This document shows, piece by piece, positions 37,670 through 46,961 of a DNA stretch of 64,000 bases. How positions within the stretch are numbered: the first letter of the stretch is position 1; every line of letters begins with the position of its first letter. Origin of the DNA: Thiotrichaceae bacterium UBA7357 (GTDB taxonomy: Bacteria; Pseudomonadota; Gammaproteobacteria; Eutrophobiales; Eutrophobiaceae); NCBI GenBank assembly GCA_002470825.1, contig DKOR01000017.1:1-64000 (forward strand). Direction: 5' to 3'. A model generated the notes under the pieces. It made no database searches and had not been told where the DNA came from. It saw only the letters and a list, made by a program, of their open reading frames with translations. The position numbers were made by a program, and so were the translations under genes.

Positions 37670-38134
37670 GTGGAAACATTCATAAGATCAAGCATAGATA
37701 GGTTAGTTATTGGTTTATTATGCAGCTTCATTTTTGGCGAAATCGCTATTGCCAATTCAGAGTCTGAAAAGTTGTTTAATAGCAGTTTGTCTCATTACGA
37801 AAACAAAAAGTATGATGAAGCAATAAAAGAGCTTGAGGTTGCGGTGAAAATAGAGCCTCAGATTGCTCGTTACCATCATCTTTTGGCTAAAAGTTATGGT
37901 CGTGAGGCTGAAAAAGCTAACTGGTTAAGAGCAATTCAATATGCAAAGAAAACTTTGGTTCACCTTGAAATTGCAGCAAGACTAGATAATCAAAATATTG
38001 ATATACTCGGTGATTTAATGGATTACTATCGGGAAGCTCCAGGATTTTTAGGTGGCGATTTGGAAAAAGCCGAAAAAGTTGAAAGACTAATTCAGAAATT
38101 CAGCACCAAAGAAAACTTGGCTAAACGTGAATAA
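37670..38134 (+). CDS. Small exported TPR protein
   Basis: The N-terminal hydrophobic stretch (about 10-27, LVIGLLCSFIFGEIAIA) looks like a signal peptide. The mature part has two to three tetratricopeptide-like repeats, with residues such as YENKKYDEAIKELEVAVKIEP followed by YHHLLAKSYGR. TPR domains bind other proteins. The start is a GTG at 37670, with no ATG available. It has 154 residues and stands alone, with 139 bases to the next gene. Partner unknown. Confidence 0.75.
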   Translation: METFIRSSIDRLVIGLLCSFIFGEIAIANSESEKLFNSSLSHYENKKYDEAIKELEVAVKIEPQIARYHHLLAKSYGREAEKANWLRAIQYAKKTLVHLEIAARLDNQNIDILGDLMDYYREAPGFLGGDLEKAEKVERLIQKFSTKENLAKRE

Positions 38135-38273
38135 ATGTAATGTGTTCGAATAGGCATGATTTACAGATTAGTAATTTAATACTCATCTTTGAATTGCACT
38201 TATACTTATTTTAATAGTCATTAGTACATAAATACCTATCTTCATTAATAAACAGACCGAGATATTACTTATT

Positions 38274-40343
38274 TTGAAAAATATTAAAAACTTATTCATA
38301 TTCACCGGCGCACTACTTTTAATCTTTTCTAATGTCTGTGCAGATATGAAAACAGTACCTGCCTCTGCATTAGAGCCAAAAACTAAACATATTCGTTCAA
38401 GTGAGTTAATAACTCATATATTAACGAGTTATCATTACAAGAAAACTGAACTTGACGATGAACTTTCCGCATTAATTTATAAACATTATTTGAAGAATCT
38501 TGACCAAAACAAAGCCTATTTTCTGAAAAGTGATATTGATGAGTTTGACCATTATAAATATGAAATCGATGATGCCCTCATCAGATCAGATCTGAATCCT
38601 GCCTTTGAAATATTCAAACGCTATCGTAATCGTGTTGATGAACGAATACGTTTTGCGCTGGAGATGATTAATACTGATTTTGATTTTAGTATTGATGAAA
38701 CCTATCGATTTGATCGTCGAGAAGATGATTGGTTAGTCGATAAAGCTAATTTGGATAAGCTTTGGTATAAACGAGTTAAAAACGATGTATTAAATTTAAA
38801 ACTCACAAAAAAAGAACCTGATGAAATTAAGCAAACATTAATAGCCCGTTACAATCGTATACTTAACAGTACACTTCAACTTAATTCAAACGATGTATTT
38901 CAATCGTTCATTAACGCATATACAACATCTATAGAACCACATACCGCCTATTTTTCACCTCGTACTTCTGAAAACTTCGATATACGAATGCGTTTGTCAC
39001 TAGAAGGTATTGGGGCAGTGTTACGTGGAGATAATGACTATACGGAAGTTGTAAAAATTATAAAAGGTGGGCCTGCCGACTTAAGTAATGAATTAAAAGC
39101 AGACGATAGAATTGTTGGCGTTGCACAAGGTGGAGAAAGTAAAATAGTCGATGTGATTGGATGGCGTTTGGATGATGTAGTTGATTTAATCAGAGGTCCA
39201 AAAGGCAGCATAATAAGACTTGAAGTTTTACCTAAAGATATCGGTGCTGAAGGTACATCTAAAGTAGTGTTGATGACGCGTGATGAGATCAAACTTGAAG
39301 AACAGGATGCTAGTTCAAGTATTATAGATATGCCAGACACAAATACGCGTGTTGGTGTAATTAATCTTCCTACTTTCTATATTGACTTTGCTGCACAAGC
39401 AGAGGGTAACACTAAATATAAAAGCACTTCCCGCGATGTTCGCAAATTAATCAAGTCTATGATTAAAGAAAATATTTCCGGATTAATCATTGATTTACGC
39501 AGTAATGGTGGCGGTTCCTTATCTGAAGCTCTGGAATTAACCGGTCTTTTTATAGACAGAGGGCCTATTGTTCAAACCAAGGACGCTTCCGGCCGCGTTG
39601 ATATCAACTATGATCCAGAACCCGGCATCATCTACCCCGGCCCATTAGCAGTTTTGGTGGATCGTAATAGTGCGTCAGCTTCTGAAATTTTTGCAGGTGC
39701 TATCCAAGATTATCGAAGAGGTATCATTATTGGTGAGCCAACCTTTGGTAAAGGCACCGTGCAGAACGTTGTTGATCTGAATAACTTTATTGAAGATAGC
39801 GATGAAGATCATGGACGTTTAAAAACAACAATTGCACAATTCTTTCGTGTGAGTGGAGGTAGTAATCAACATAAAGGTGTTATCCCTGATATAATTTTCC
39901 CAACCGCGGTATATTCTTCTGATCAGGGAGAGAGTGCTTATGAAAATGCATTACCATGGGACCAAGTTAAACCAGCTCGATACTATCCACTCAATGCACC
40001 TGTGGAAATGTTTGAAATTGCTAAATCAAGTCATGAGAAAAGAATCAAAAATAATAAATTATTTCAGTTATTAATGGATGATTTGAACGTGAAACGTGAT
40101 GCTAGCAATAAAAAAGAGATTTCATTGCTAGAAAGTAAACGTACTAAACAACGGGAAGAATTGTTAAGTGCAAATAAAGATATTAAGAATGCAATGCGTG
40201 TTGAGAAAGGCTTACCTCCATTGGATGATATTAGAGAAGAATTGGAAGCATCTGATAAAGAAAGTGAAGAAGATGATTCAATAGATATTTTATTAAATGA
40301 ATCTGCAGAGATATTAAACGATTTAATATCTCTGCCGGAATAA
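38274..40343 (+). CDS. prc: Tail-specific protease (Prc/Tsp, S41 family)
   Basis: Periplasmic serine protease that degrades proteins from their C-terminus and trims cell-wall hydrolases. A signal peptide ends near SNVCAD. An N-terminal helical domain with the Tsp sequence YKKTELDDELSALIYKHYL, a PDZ domain (about 235-315) and the S41 core follow. The catalytic pair is Ser in RNSASASEIFAGA and Lys in FGKGTVQN. It has 689 residues, as in E. coli. The start is a TTG at 38274. The charged C-terminal tail (ESEEDDS) is not essential to the fold. Confidence 0.94.
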   Translation: MKNIKNLFIFTGALLLIFSNVCADMKTVPASALEPKTKHIRSSELITHILTSYHYKKTELDDELSALIYKHYLKNLDQNKAYFLKSDIDEFDHYKYEIDDALIRSDLNPAFEIFKRYRNRVDERIRFALEMINTDFDFSIDETYRFDRREDDWLVDKANLDKLWYKRVKNDVLNLKLTKKEPDEIKQTLIARYNRILNSTLQLNSNDVFQSFINAYTTSIEPHTAYFSPRTSENFDIRMRLSLEGIGAVLRGDNDYTEVVKIIKGGPADLSNELKADDRIVGVAQGGESKIVDVIGWRLDDVVDLIRGPKGSIIRLEVLPKDIGAEGTSKVVLMTRDEIKLEEQDASSSIIDMPDTNTRVGVINLPTFYIDFAAQAEGNTKYKSTSRDVRKLIKSMIKENISGLIIDLRSNGGGSLSEALELTGLFIDRGPIVQTKDASGRVDINYDPEPGIIYPGPLAVLVDRNSASASEIFAGAIQDYRRGIIIGEPTFGKGTVQNVVDLNNFIEDSDEDHGRLKTTIAQFFRVSGGSNQHKGVIPDIIFPTAVYSSDQGESAYENALPWDQVKPARYYPLNAPVEMFEIAKSSHEKRIKNNKLFQLLMDDLNVKRDASNKKEISLLESKRTKQREELLSANKDIKNAMRVEKGLPPLDDIREELEASDKESEEDDSIDILLNESAEILNDLISLPE

Positions 40344-40455
40344 AAAATAGTAAAAGAACAGTAGACCTTAAAAAGTCATTACGGAAATTATCAACTATAA
40401 TATATATTAAGTATACTTTTCTGAAACAAAATATTTCACTATTTAATAATACCTA

Positions 40456-40467
40456 GGGAGCTTTATA
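40456..40467 (+). promoter_or_regulatory. Ribosome-binding site in front of a non-canonical start
   Basis: GGGAG at 40456-40460 is a strong Shine-Dalgarno sequence. The bases at a normal distance are ATA (40465) and ATC (40468). An in-frame TAA at 40447 and the lack of any ATG, GTG or TTG before the conserved N-terminus leave AUA or AUC as the likely initiators. Confidence 0.6.
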
Positions 40468-41493
40468 ATCAGAACTATACCCGCAACACTAATCGAAGGC
40501 GATGGTATTGGCCCAGAGATTCTTGACGCTACAATAGAAATACTAGAGGTTCTCGGTGCGAGGTTTAAATGGCATAGATTTAAAGCTGGACTATCTGCCT
40601 TTGAAGAATTTGGAGATCCCCTGCCAAAAGCGATGATGGATAATATTCGAGAAACAAAACTTGCTCTTAAAGCACCACTAGGCACTCCAATCGGTGATGG
40701 ATTTCGATCTGCAAATGTACGTTTACGAGAAGAATTTAAACTGTATGCGAACGTTAGACCAGCGGTTTCATACCTTCAAGATCCTTACCGTCATGACAAT
40801 ATTGATATTGTTTTAATTCGTGAGAATACACAAGGCTTCTATGTTGGTGTTGAACATTATATACCGATTGACGATGATCCTAAAGCCGTTGCAGAAGCAT
40901 CTGGGATTATCACGAGATCGGGCTGTCGCAAAATTGCAAAATACACTTTTGATTATGCTATAAAGAATAATCGCAAAAAAATAACAATTGTGCATAAAGC
41001 AAATATTTTGAAAAAACTAACAGGTCTATTTCTTGAAACTACAAAAGAAGTGGGGCAAGGAAAAAAATATGCAAGCTTGGAAATTGAAGACCGCATCGTA
41101 GACAACACCGCTATGCAATTGGTTATTAATCCATCCCAATTCGACATGATTTTAACTACTAATATGTTCGGAGACATCCTCTCTGATGAAATTGCTGGTT
41201 TAATCGGTGGACTAGGACTTGCTCCTGGTGGGAATATTGGTGAAAATGCAGCAATATTTGAAGCCGTACATGGCACAGCGCCTGATATCGCCGGTAAGGG
41301 TATTGCTAACCCGACTGCTCTACTCCTTGCTGCAGCAATGATGTTAGATCATATTGAAGAAAAGCTTTTAGGTGATCGTCTACGAGAGGCCATTAAATCA
41401 ACATTAAGCAATTCGCATACACGTACGATAGATCTCCGAGGAACAGCAAACACAAAAGAATATACAAAAGCGATGATTAACTATTTGAATTAA
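40465..41493 (+). CDS. NAD-dependent isocitrate dehydrogenase
   Basis: Decarboxylating dehydrogenase of the isocitrate/isopropylmalate family, closest in pattern to NAD-type isocitrate dehydrogenase. It shows LIEGDGIGPEI at the N-terminus, the substrate region around RSANVRLREEF, LIRENTQGFYVGVEH, the catalytic NMFGDILSDEIA and the NAD-binding HGTAPDIAGKGIANP. The frame is open from 40450, and the conserved N-terminus begins at 40471, upstream of the first ATG at 40633, which would delete the first strand and glycine loop. The start is therefore AUA at 40465 or AUC at 40468. It could be a related 3-isopropylmalate or homoisocitrate enzyme, but no leu genes are nearby. Confidence 0.86.
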   Translation: MIRTIPATLIEGDGIGPEILDATIEILEVLGARFKWHRFKAGLSAFEEFGDPLPKAMMDNIRETKLALKAPLGTPIGDGFRSANVRLREEFKLYANVRPAVSYLQDPYRHDNIDIVLIRENTQGFYVGVEHYIPIDDDPKAVAEASGIITRSGCRKIAKYTFDYAIKNNRKKITIVHKANILKKLTGLFLETTKEVGQGKKYASLEIEDRIVDNTAMQLVINPSQFDMILTTNMFGDILSDEIAGLIGGLGLAPGGNIGENAAIFEAVHGTAPDIAGKGIANPTALLLAAAMMLDHIEEKLLGDRLREAIKSTLSNSHTRTIDLRGTANTKEYTKAMINYLN

Positions 41494-41559
41494 ATAAACT
41501 TACCGCTGTTTAAGCGACAACGAAAGTCTAAATATTTATTTTTTCGTATGATTTTATTC

Positions 41560-43509
41560 TCAAAGAAACGTTATAGGTTCAATCTTATCTGCACATCTAA
41601 ATTTAAATATTGTCGCATAGAAATACAGCTCTGATTCTAATGTCCTTTTGATATTTTTCGCTTGTCGAAAACCATGCTGCTCTCCTTCATAAACGATATA
41701 AACTACGGGAATCCCTTTTAGCCTTAATGCATTTACCATTAATTCTGCCTGATTTGGCAATACTATTTTATCTTCTAATCCTTGGAAGAAAATGACAGGG
41801 CACGAGAGCCTGTCCACTGCATTTACTGGAGAACGTTCTTTGTATACTTCTTGAGCTTCTGGATACGCACCAATCAATGTATCCAAGTAACGAGATTCAA
41901 ACTTGTGGGTTTCTTTTGTCAATGCTTCTAAATCACTAACACCATAATGACTGGCACCTGCTTTGAATACATCAGTATATGCTAATGCAGCAAGTGTCGT
42001 GAAGCCGCCTGCACTACCCCCACGTATCGCTAGACGTTCTTTATCTACCCACCCCTTTTCAGCGACATACAATGCAGCCTTACTACAATCATTTACGTCT
42101 ACTATGCCCCAGTTGCCGTTTAAACGTTGTCGATATTCTCGACCATAACCACTACTACCTCCATAATTAACATCAAGCACAGCGAAGCCACGGCTGCTGA
42201 AAAACTGCACTACCATTTTAAGTCCATTATGCGATTCTCCTGTTGGCCCGCCATGACTCATGACTACCAAAGGAGGTTTTTCATCATCCAAACCTGTGTA
42301 ATATCTATTTTGTGGCCGATAAAAAATAGCATGGGCATGTTTATATTCATCCACAGGGAAACTGATGCTTTTACCGACAGAAATATATTCTTTATCTAGA
42401 CAAATAGCGTTCGATTTTTGAATCACATTAATTATTTTTTGTTTAATCTCATATTGAATAATCGATGTGAATTCTGTCGGCGATGAACCTAGAAAGTATG
42501 CATTATTTTTCTTACATACTAATGATTCAATATCAGTATATGGAAGCGATAATGTCTCAAATGTTTTCTTATCCGTATTGATGATCATAATATACGCCAG
42601 GCCTTGTTGACGATATATTGAAATAATCGAATTATAATCGATAAAATCATAATTAGATTCACGAAAAGACCATTGAGGTACAGCGAACTCTGCATCAAGT
42701 TCAATAACGCATTCAATAGCATATTCATCTAATCGATATAAATTCCACCAATTATTTTTATCCGATATGAAATAAAGTATACCCTCGGGACTCCATGATG
42801 GTTGACAAACTGATTCATTGACATTGCCTCCAGCCACTAAACTTGCTTCTCCTATTTGGCCTACCCCATCAATTTCAGCTATAAATAGACTTGTATTATC
42901 CCATGGCATATTGGGATGAAACCAACTAATCCAACATATTTTCTGTCCGTCATTACTTAGTCTTGGATTAGAATAGAAATCAGCACCGCATTGAAGTGTG
43001 GTTTCTTTTCCAAGCTCTACTAAAGGCACTGCAACTATTGAACTAACTGCTTCTTTAGTTTTCTCTGAGTGGTCTTCACGAATACAAATTAATCGTTCCC
43101 GATACTTATCATAGATCATATCTGCATAGCGACAACCTTCTTGAGTCGTTAGTTTCTTACAAAAATTATTAGCATCAACTAGATATAAAGATTGATCGTC
43201 GAAATTAGAAAAGACTACTCCTCGTTTTGTCACTAGATATGAGCCACCTCCATATTCATGCACGCGAGTGCGCGCGTTATATTCAGGAGGTATAGCATCT
43301 GTTTTCTTTCCATCGATTGTTTGTTTAACAACAACATAACGACCACCCTCATTAGCACGCATTTCAACCCAATATACATCATCGCCAAAGTGACTAATCT
43401 CACCCAAACTAACACTATTATTAAGCATCAAGTCAGTCGTGATCGTTGATTCCCATGAGCCGAAAGCTGATTTTTGTTTTGTGAAAATGGGTTTTTTTTG
43501 TTTATACAT
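41560..43509 (-). CDS. S9 family prolyl oligopeptidase-type peptidase
   Basis: Cytoplasmic serine peptidase of the acylaminoacyl/dipeptidyl peptidase group. The N-terminal half has beta-propeller-like repeats. The C-terminal alpha/beta hydrolase has the nucleophile elbow GGSAGGF, the Asp in LEDKIVLPNQ and the His in GEQHGFRQ, so the triad is complete. I start at the ATG at 43509 (649 residues), since the longer reading adds a 17-residue leader unlike the family. There is no signal peptide. It is convergent with the isocitrate dehydrogenase gene. Confidence 0.88.
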   Translation of the reverse strand: MYKQKKPIFTKQKSAFGSWESTITTDLMLNNSVSLGEISHFGDDVYWVEMRANEGGRYVVVKQTIDGKKTDAIPPEYNARTRVHEYGGGSYLVTKRGVVFSNFDDQSLYLVDANNFCKKLTTQEGCRYADMIYDKYRERLICIREDHSEKTKEAVSSIVAVPLVELGKETTLQCGADFYSNPRLSNDGQKICWISWFHPNMPWDNTSLFIAEIDGVGQIGEASLVAGGNVNESVCQPSWSPEGILYFISDKNNWWNLYRLDEYAIECVIELDAEFAVPQWSFRESNYDFIDYNSIISIYRQQGLAYIMIINTDKKTFETLSLPYTDIESLVCKKNNAYFLGSSPTEFTSIIQYEIKQKIINVIQKSNAICLDKEYISVGKSISFPVDEYKHAHAIFYRPQNRYYTGLDDEKPPLVVMSHGGPTGESHNGLKMVVQFFSSRGFAVLDVNYGGSSGYGREYRQRLNGNWGIVDVNDCSKAALYVAEKGWVDKERLAIRGGSAGGFTTLAALAYTDVFKAGASHYGVSDLEALTKETHKFESRYLDTLIGAYPEAQEVYKERSPVNAVDRLSCPVIFFQGLEDKIVLPNQAELMVNALRLKGIPVVYIVYEGEQHGFRQAKNIKRTLESELYFYATIFKFRCADKIEPITFL

Positions 43510-44052
43510 AAAAATGTCACATCTTTTAATTATTGTAAAAGTTGTATGATAACGAATCACTTCATAACTAACATTAAAACTTTTGCAGATAATATTAAAG
43601 ATTCATAATACTAATCATATTAGACGAGATGAAGATAGTTTTCTGTCTAGCCACAATCATGTAAATTTTGTAGTTCTCAAATTGCATATAGAGCATTTCA
43701 AGATAGACTTGCTTGCAGTAGATAACTTGTTTTGCTGATAAAATCATCAATAAAGAAGTTTCTAATATCCTTGTTCTAATCAACATCATTAGAACACACA
43801 GACATCATGTGGAATTAGCTATGTCAATCCTCTTTTTTATTTAATAATATTGTATCGAAATCACCTGATCTGCAAAATATATTTGTAATAGAATACAATT
43901 ATTTTAAAAAAACTATCCGAATCACACATTAACCAAGGTATAATTTATTTATTAGAAAATCAGTATAATATGAAAAACATGACGTTTTGTATTAGCGAAT
44001 ATCTTAAAAATCTATTAAAGAGCAGATAGAAAATAATATCTATGAATCTTCT
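43510..44052. other. Intergenic region with a 9-bp inverted repeat
   Basis: 543 bases between two divergently transcribed genes, strongly AT-rich. It holds a perfect inverted repeat TGTTCTAAT (43772-43780), 7-base loop, ATTAGAACA (43788-43796), which looks like a regulator site or hairpin. Two TATAAT boxes occur around 43940 and 43965, ahead of the TPR gene, without matching -35 boxes. An open frame over 43595-43789 on the minus strand has no family resemblance and I do not call it a gene. Confidence 0.4.
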
Positions 44053-44736
44053 ATGAATAAAGAATCACTTAAAATAATAAGTCTACTTTTAATCACCACC
44101 AATTCTATATTAGTAACTGCTAATAATAGTTTATTACCGATGTATGGCGAGAAAAAAAGAGAGAAAAGTTCTGTAATAGTAGAAAAAGATAATAGATTTA
44201 TCGCTAAAGCTATGAAGTCATTTAGCAGTCGTGAACACGCAGCAGAAGGTTATGTTGAACGTGGTTTTGAAATGTATAGTCAGAATAAGTTTGATAAATC
44301 GATGCGACGATTTAACGAAGCATGGTTATTAAACTCGAAGAATGCATATATCTATCTTGGCTATGGTTTACTCTACAATAATGAAGAGAAGTTCTGTAAA
44401 GCCATGGAAATGTTTACGCAAGCTTATAAGAAAGGCTTAATAGAAAGTGGTTTTCTCGCTGATTACGCATATACAACCACAAAATGTGCATTAACTAAGG
44501 AGAATCAACTACAAAAAGTATTATTTAATGATGCAAATAATTTATCTCATCAGGCGAGCCAAACAACAAACAAGCGTCTGAAAGCTTATGCTTATCAAGC
44601 TTGGGCAAAATCTTATTTTCTACAAAATGACTTCATGAATTCACAAGAAATGTTAAAAAAAGCAAAAAAAAATGACGGTGCTATTGATACTAAATTTGAG
44701 CAATCTTTAAAAGCAAAAATAATTCAGCTTGAATAA
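44053..44736 (+). CDS. Exported TPR-repeat protein
   Basis: An N-terminal signal-like segment (about 7-25) is followed by ~200 mostly helical residues with tetratricopeptide repeats: YVERGFEMYSQNKFDKSMRRF, then YIYLGYGLLYNNEEKFCKAMEMF and a third weaker one near 185-215. Such proteins act as scaffolds, often at the inner face of the outer membrane. It ends one base before the CbiX-like gene, so the two are co-transcribed. Function unknown. Confidence 0.78.
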   Translation: MNKESLKIISLLLITTNSILVTANNSLLPMYGEKKREKSSVIVEKDNRFIAKAMKSFSSREHAAEGYVERGFEMYSQNKFDKSMRRFNEAWLLNSKNAYIYLGYGLLYNNEEKFCKAMEMFTQAYKKGLIESGFLADYAYTTTKCALTKENQLQKVLFNDANNLSHQASQTTNKRLKAYAYQAWAKSYFLQNDFMNSQEMLKKAKKNDGAIDTKFEQSLKAKIIQLE

Positions 44737-44737
44737 C

Positions 44738-45103
44738 ATGAATACTCTCATTATCTTGGCTCATGGCAGCCGAAGACAAGAATCTAATGCAGAGATCGCG
44801 TCGCTAGCTAAACAAGTAGAAAAGTGCTCTGATAATGAATACGATATCACTGCGTATGCTTTTTTAGAATTAGCAGAACCTGATCTTACTCAGTGTATTG
44901 AGAATATGATCACCTATGGTGCATCTGATATTACTATATTTCCTTATTTCCTTAATTCGGGAAACCATGTCACATGTGATATCCCAGCTCTTATAAAAGA
45001 AGCTAATGCTCAATATCCAGATTGTCGATTTCGTCTATCATCATTTATTGGCAAACACAAAGATATACCTAATCTTATTTTGGAACTTGCAAATCTCGAG
45101 TAG
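44738..45103 (+). CDS. Small CbiX/SirB-type chelatase-like protein
   Basis: It matches the single-domain CbiX/SirB family that inserts metal (cobalt or iron) into sirohydrochlorin. The N-terminus LIILAHGSRRQESN carries the first metal-ligand histidine, and FPYFLNSGNHVTCDIP carries the second. It has 121 residues, the size of the small form, which works as a dimer. I start at the ATG at 44738 rather than the TTG three codons earlier, because the latter overlaps the preceding stop. Nearby genes give no tetrapyrrole context, so the metal and substrate are open. Confidence 0.83.
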   Translation: MNTLIILAHGSRRQESNAEIASLAKQVEKCSDNEYDITAYAFLELAEPDLTQCIENMITYGASDITIFPYFLNSGNHVTCDIPALIKEANAQYPDCRFRLSSFIGKHKDIPNLILELANLE

Positions 45104-45329
45104 TAAAATCAACTATTCAAAATGTGGCTGCACAAAAACATCATCAACCAAATACAACTGCTGCATTAAAAAAAGAAGATCGTAGTCAATACCTAGACCT
45201 GTTGGCTAAACCTAGCCATATTAGATTCAAACGTGTTTATTATTTTAATCTTTGGAAATAATGTTTTGCAGATGAAAATTAATAAATAGCCCAAAAAAAA
45301 TTATGTTGTTGAATTTGTATAAATGCTAG

Positions 45330-45830
45330 TTAACCTGTTACTGAGGTACTCTTTTGATTATTGTCTATAAATTCGCGTACTTGTTTAATTGAGTTTTTCG
45401 AAAACTCGATTTTTGCTCTTTCATCTTGAATTTCTTTAACGCTCGAAAAAGCTCCCAACATATCTGGATTTTTTATTAGCTTATACGAATTCAGCATTAT
45501 CTCACTCATTTTCTTTGCGACCTCTGGAACGAAACTTAGACCCCACATATCATGCTTTAAACGAGAAAGTCGGCGTTTTAAATTTTTTCGCTCTTTTTGA
45601 AGGATTAGATATTCAGCTTTCATTAATTTTATTTTTTCATCATCACTAGGCTCGTTAAGATTAGCATGTAAAATAACATTTTCATTAGCAGTGCCTTCTA
45701 TAATTTCACTTTTCTCTAGACCCTTTTCTATTGATGACAGTTTGCGATTATTAGTTTGGTTTGATGGCCAGAACAAATTAGCCATAAAAATTATCAGTAT
45801 GATAATGACTAAACCTACCATAACCTTCAT
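45330..45830 (-). CDS. Membrane-anchored coiled-coil protein of unknown function
   Basis: One N-terminal hydrophobic helix (about 4-20) is followed by a soluble domain with a charged coiled coil (about 60-100, rich in Lys, Glu and Leu). No family is recognised. It has 166 residues. It is flanked by long non-coding stretches on both sides, so it is probably transcribed alone. A ribosome-binding site (GGAGAAC on the minus strand) lies just before the ATG, which supports it as a real gene. Confidence 0.65.
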   Translation of the reverse strand: MKVMVGLVIIILIIFMANLFWPSNQTNNRKLSSIEKGLEKSEIIEGTANENVILHANLNEPSDDEKIKLMKAEYLILQKERKNLKRRLSRLKHDMWGLSFVPEVAKKMSEIMLNSYKLIKNPDMLGAFSSVKEIQDERAKIEFSKNSIKQVREFIDNNQKSTSVTG

Positions 45831-46214
45831 GTTGTTCTCCTCTTCATTAATTGAATAAAACTGATGATTCTGCTATGACTTTCTCTGTCTATATTGAGAT
45901 ACATTCATTAAGCAATGTGATTTTACTAATTGCTATATCAGTCGCGTCCTATATTTATCATCGTATAGAATCAGACCCATTATGATATGTCAAAATTATA
46001 AAAACATTATTAATCTAGAGAAAATAAATGATTTTATTATTTAAAATTCTATTTTAATCAATAGTTTAAATGATCATCATTAACTCAACTTTCTAATGTA
46101 ATTACTAGATAAAAACGATAAAGACTTGATGTAGTTAAATTTTTACTTGATTTAAACTCAATAATATCATAAAACTATTCTATAGTAATTTGCTGAGTTT
46201 GTTTCGAGATCATT
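45831..46214. other. Intergenic region with possible 36-codon frame
   Basis: Mostly AT-rich sequence between two divergent genes. It contains an open frame at 45875-45985 that would encode 36 residues with a hydrophobic helix (NVILLIAISVASYIY). It lacks a good ribosome-binding site, so I do not treat it as a confirmed gene. No RNA gene or terminator is seen. Confidence 0.4.
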
Positions 46215-46730
46215 ATGTTAACTGATGCGCGTCTAAATCGTAATTCTTATCAACCTCGAGTTGGGTCGATATCCCCTCCTATGCCACCGGGTCAATCGAT
46301 AGATTTTAAAAATGAATTACTCGTGGGATTTATTAAACATCCCGACCGTTTTCCGCTTCAAATTAGGCGTTTACATTTCTGGGAACGAACAAAAATCAAA
46401 GTATCAGAGACTTCAAATATAGGTTTAACCTTCTCATCCGATGAATATCAAAAACCAGGTGGCATTCTTGAAATAACCATACCAATGCGTATAGAAACAC
46501 ATCGTTTTTTGGGTAAGACTGTCATGGTAAAAGAGACTCATAATGATTATGAGATAGGTATACGGCTTTTAAATGCTGAAGATAGTCAAAAACTAAGGAT
46601 AGTTGAACAGATATGTCATATAGAACTTTATTTAAACGACAAACGTTATAAAGAAGGTCCTTTCCTAAGTCGAGAAAAGCTAACAGAAGAATGGATTAGT
46701 CTTTATGCAAGCAGCTTTCCGAAAAATTAA
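46215..46730 (+). CDS. PilZ-like domain protein
   Basis: 171 residues without signal or membrane segments. The middle (about 70-125) has the beta-strand pattern of PilZ domains: TSNIGLTFS, a PGGILEITIPM strand and a final strand DYEIGIRLLN. PilZ domains bind cyclic di-GMP through an N-terminal RxxxR and a DxSxxG motif. Here only a loose RRLHFWER and a degenerate ETSNIG are present, so ligand binding is doubtful. It is followed 18 bases later by a 46-codon gene that may be co-transcribed. Confidence 0.55.
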   Translation: MLTDARLNRNSYQPRVGSISPPMPPGQSIDFKNELLVGFIKHPDRFPLQIRRLHFWERTKIKVSETSNIGLTFSSDEYQKPGGILEITIPMRIETHRFLGKTVMVKETHNDYEIGIRLLNAEDSQKLRIVEQICHIELYLNDKRYKEGPFLSREKLTEEWISLYASSFPKN

Positions 46731-46748
46731 ACATATTGGAGGTAAATT

Positions 46749-46889
46749 ATGAATTATGTAAGAACGTCATCTGGCTCAATGATGGCAATTAATACTAAAA
46801 CAATTACTACTACTACTACTAATCAGCAAAAAAAAATTGCTAGACCAAATGGTAAATTAAAAAAAGATTTAAAATCATATTTAAAATAA
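46749..46889 (+). CDS. Small basic 46-residue protein, unknown
   Basis: Starts at ATG 46749, preceded by a perfect GGAGG at a spacing of 7 bases, and ends with TAA at 46887. The peptide has a Ser/Met-rich start, a run of five or six Thr encoded by ACT repeats (about 46804-46822) and a lysine-rich tail ending DLKSYLK. It follows the PilZ-like gene by 18 bases. No family is recognised. The ribosome-binding site and operon position are the reasons to call it. Confidence 0.6.
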   Translation: MNYVRTSSGSMMAINTKTITTTTTNQQKKIARPNGKLKKDLKSYLK

Positions 46890-46961
46890 ATCATTATTTT
46901 TCGTTCATCAGTTGGCGAAACAGTCGTAATTACACATCTCACTTCATGGAAAAATATCGTA

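Noticed and set aside
43595..43789. 64-codon minus-strand reading frame in the gap before the TPR gene
   Set aside because: No ribosome-binding site, unusual composition and no family pattern. It is most likely chance in AT-rich DNA.
45124..45261. 45-codon frame starting with GTG after the CbiX-like gene
   Set aside because: No ribosome-binding site and no recognisable family. It could be a remnant, but the evidence is too weak to call.
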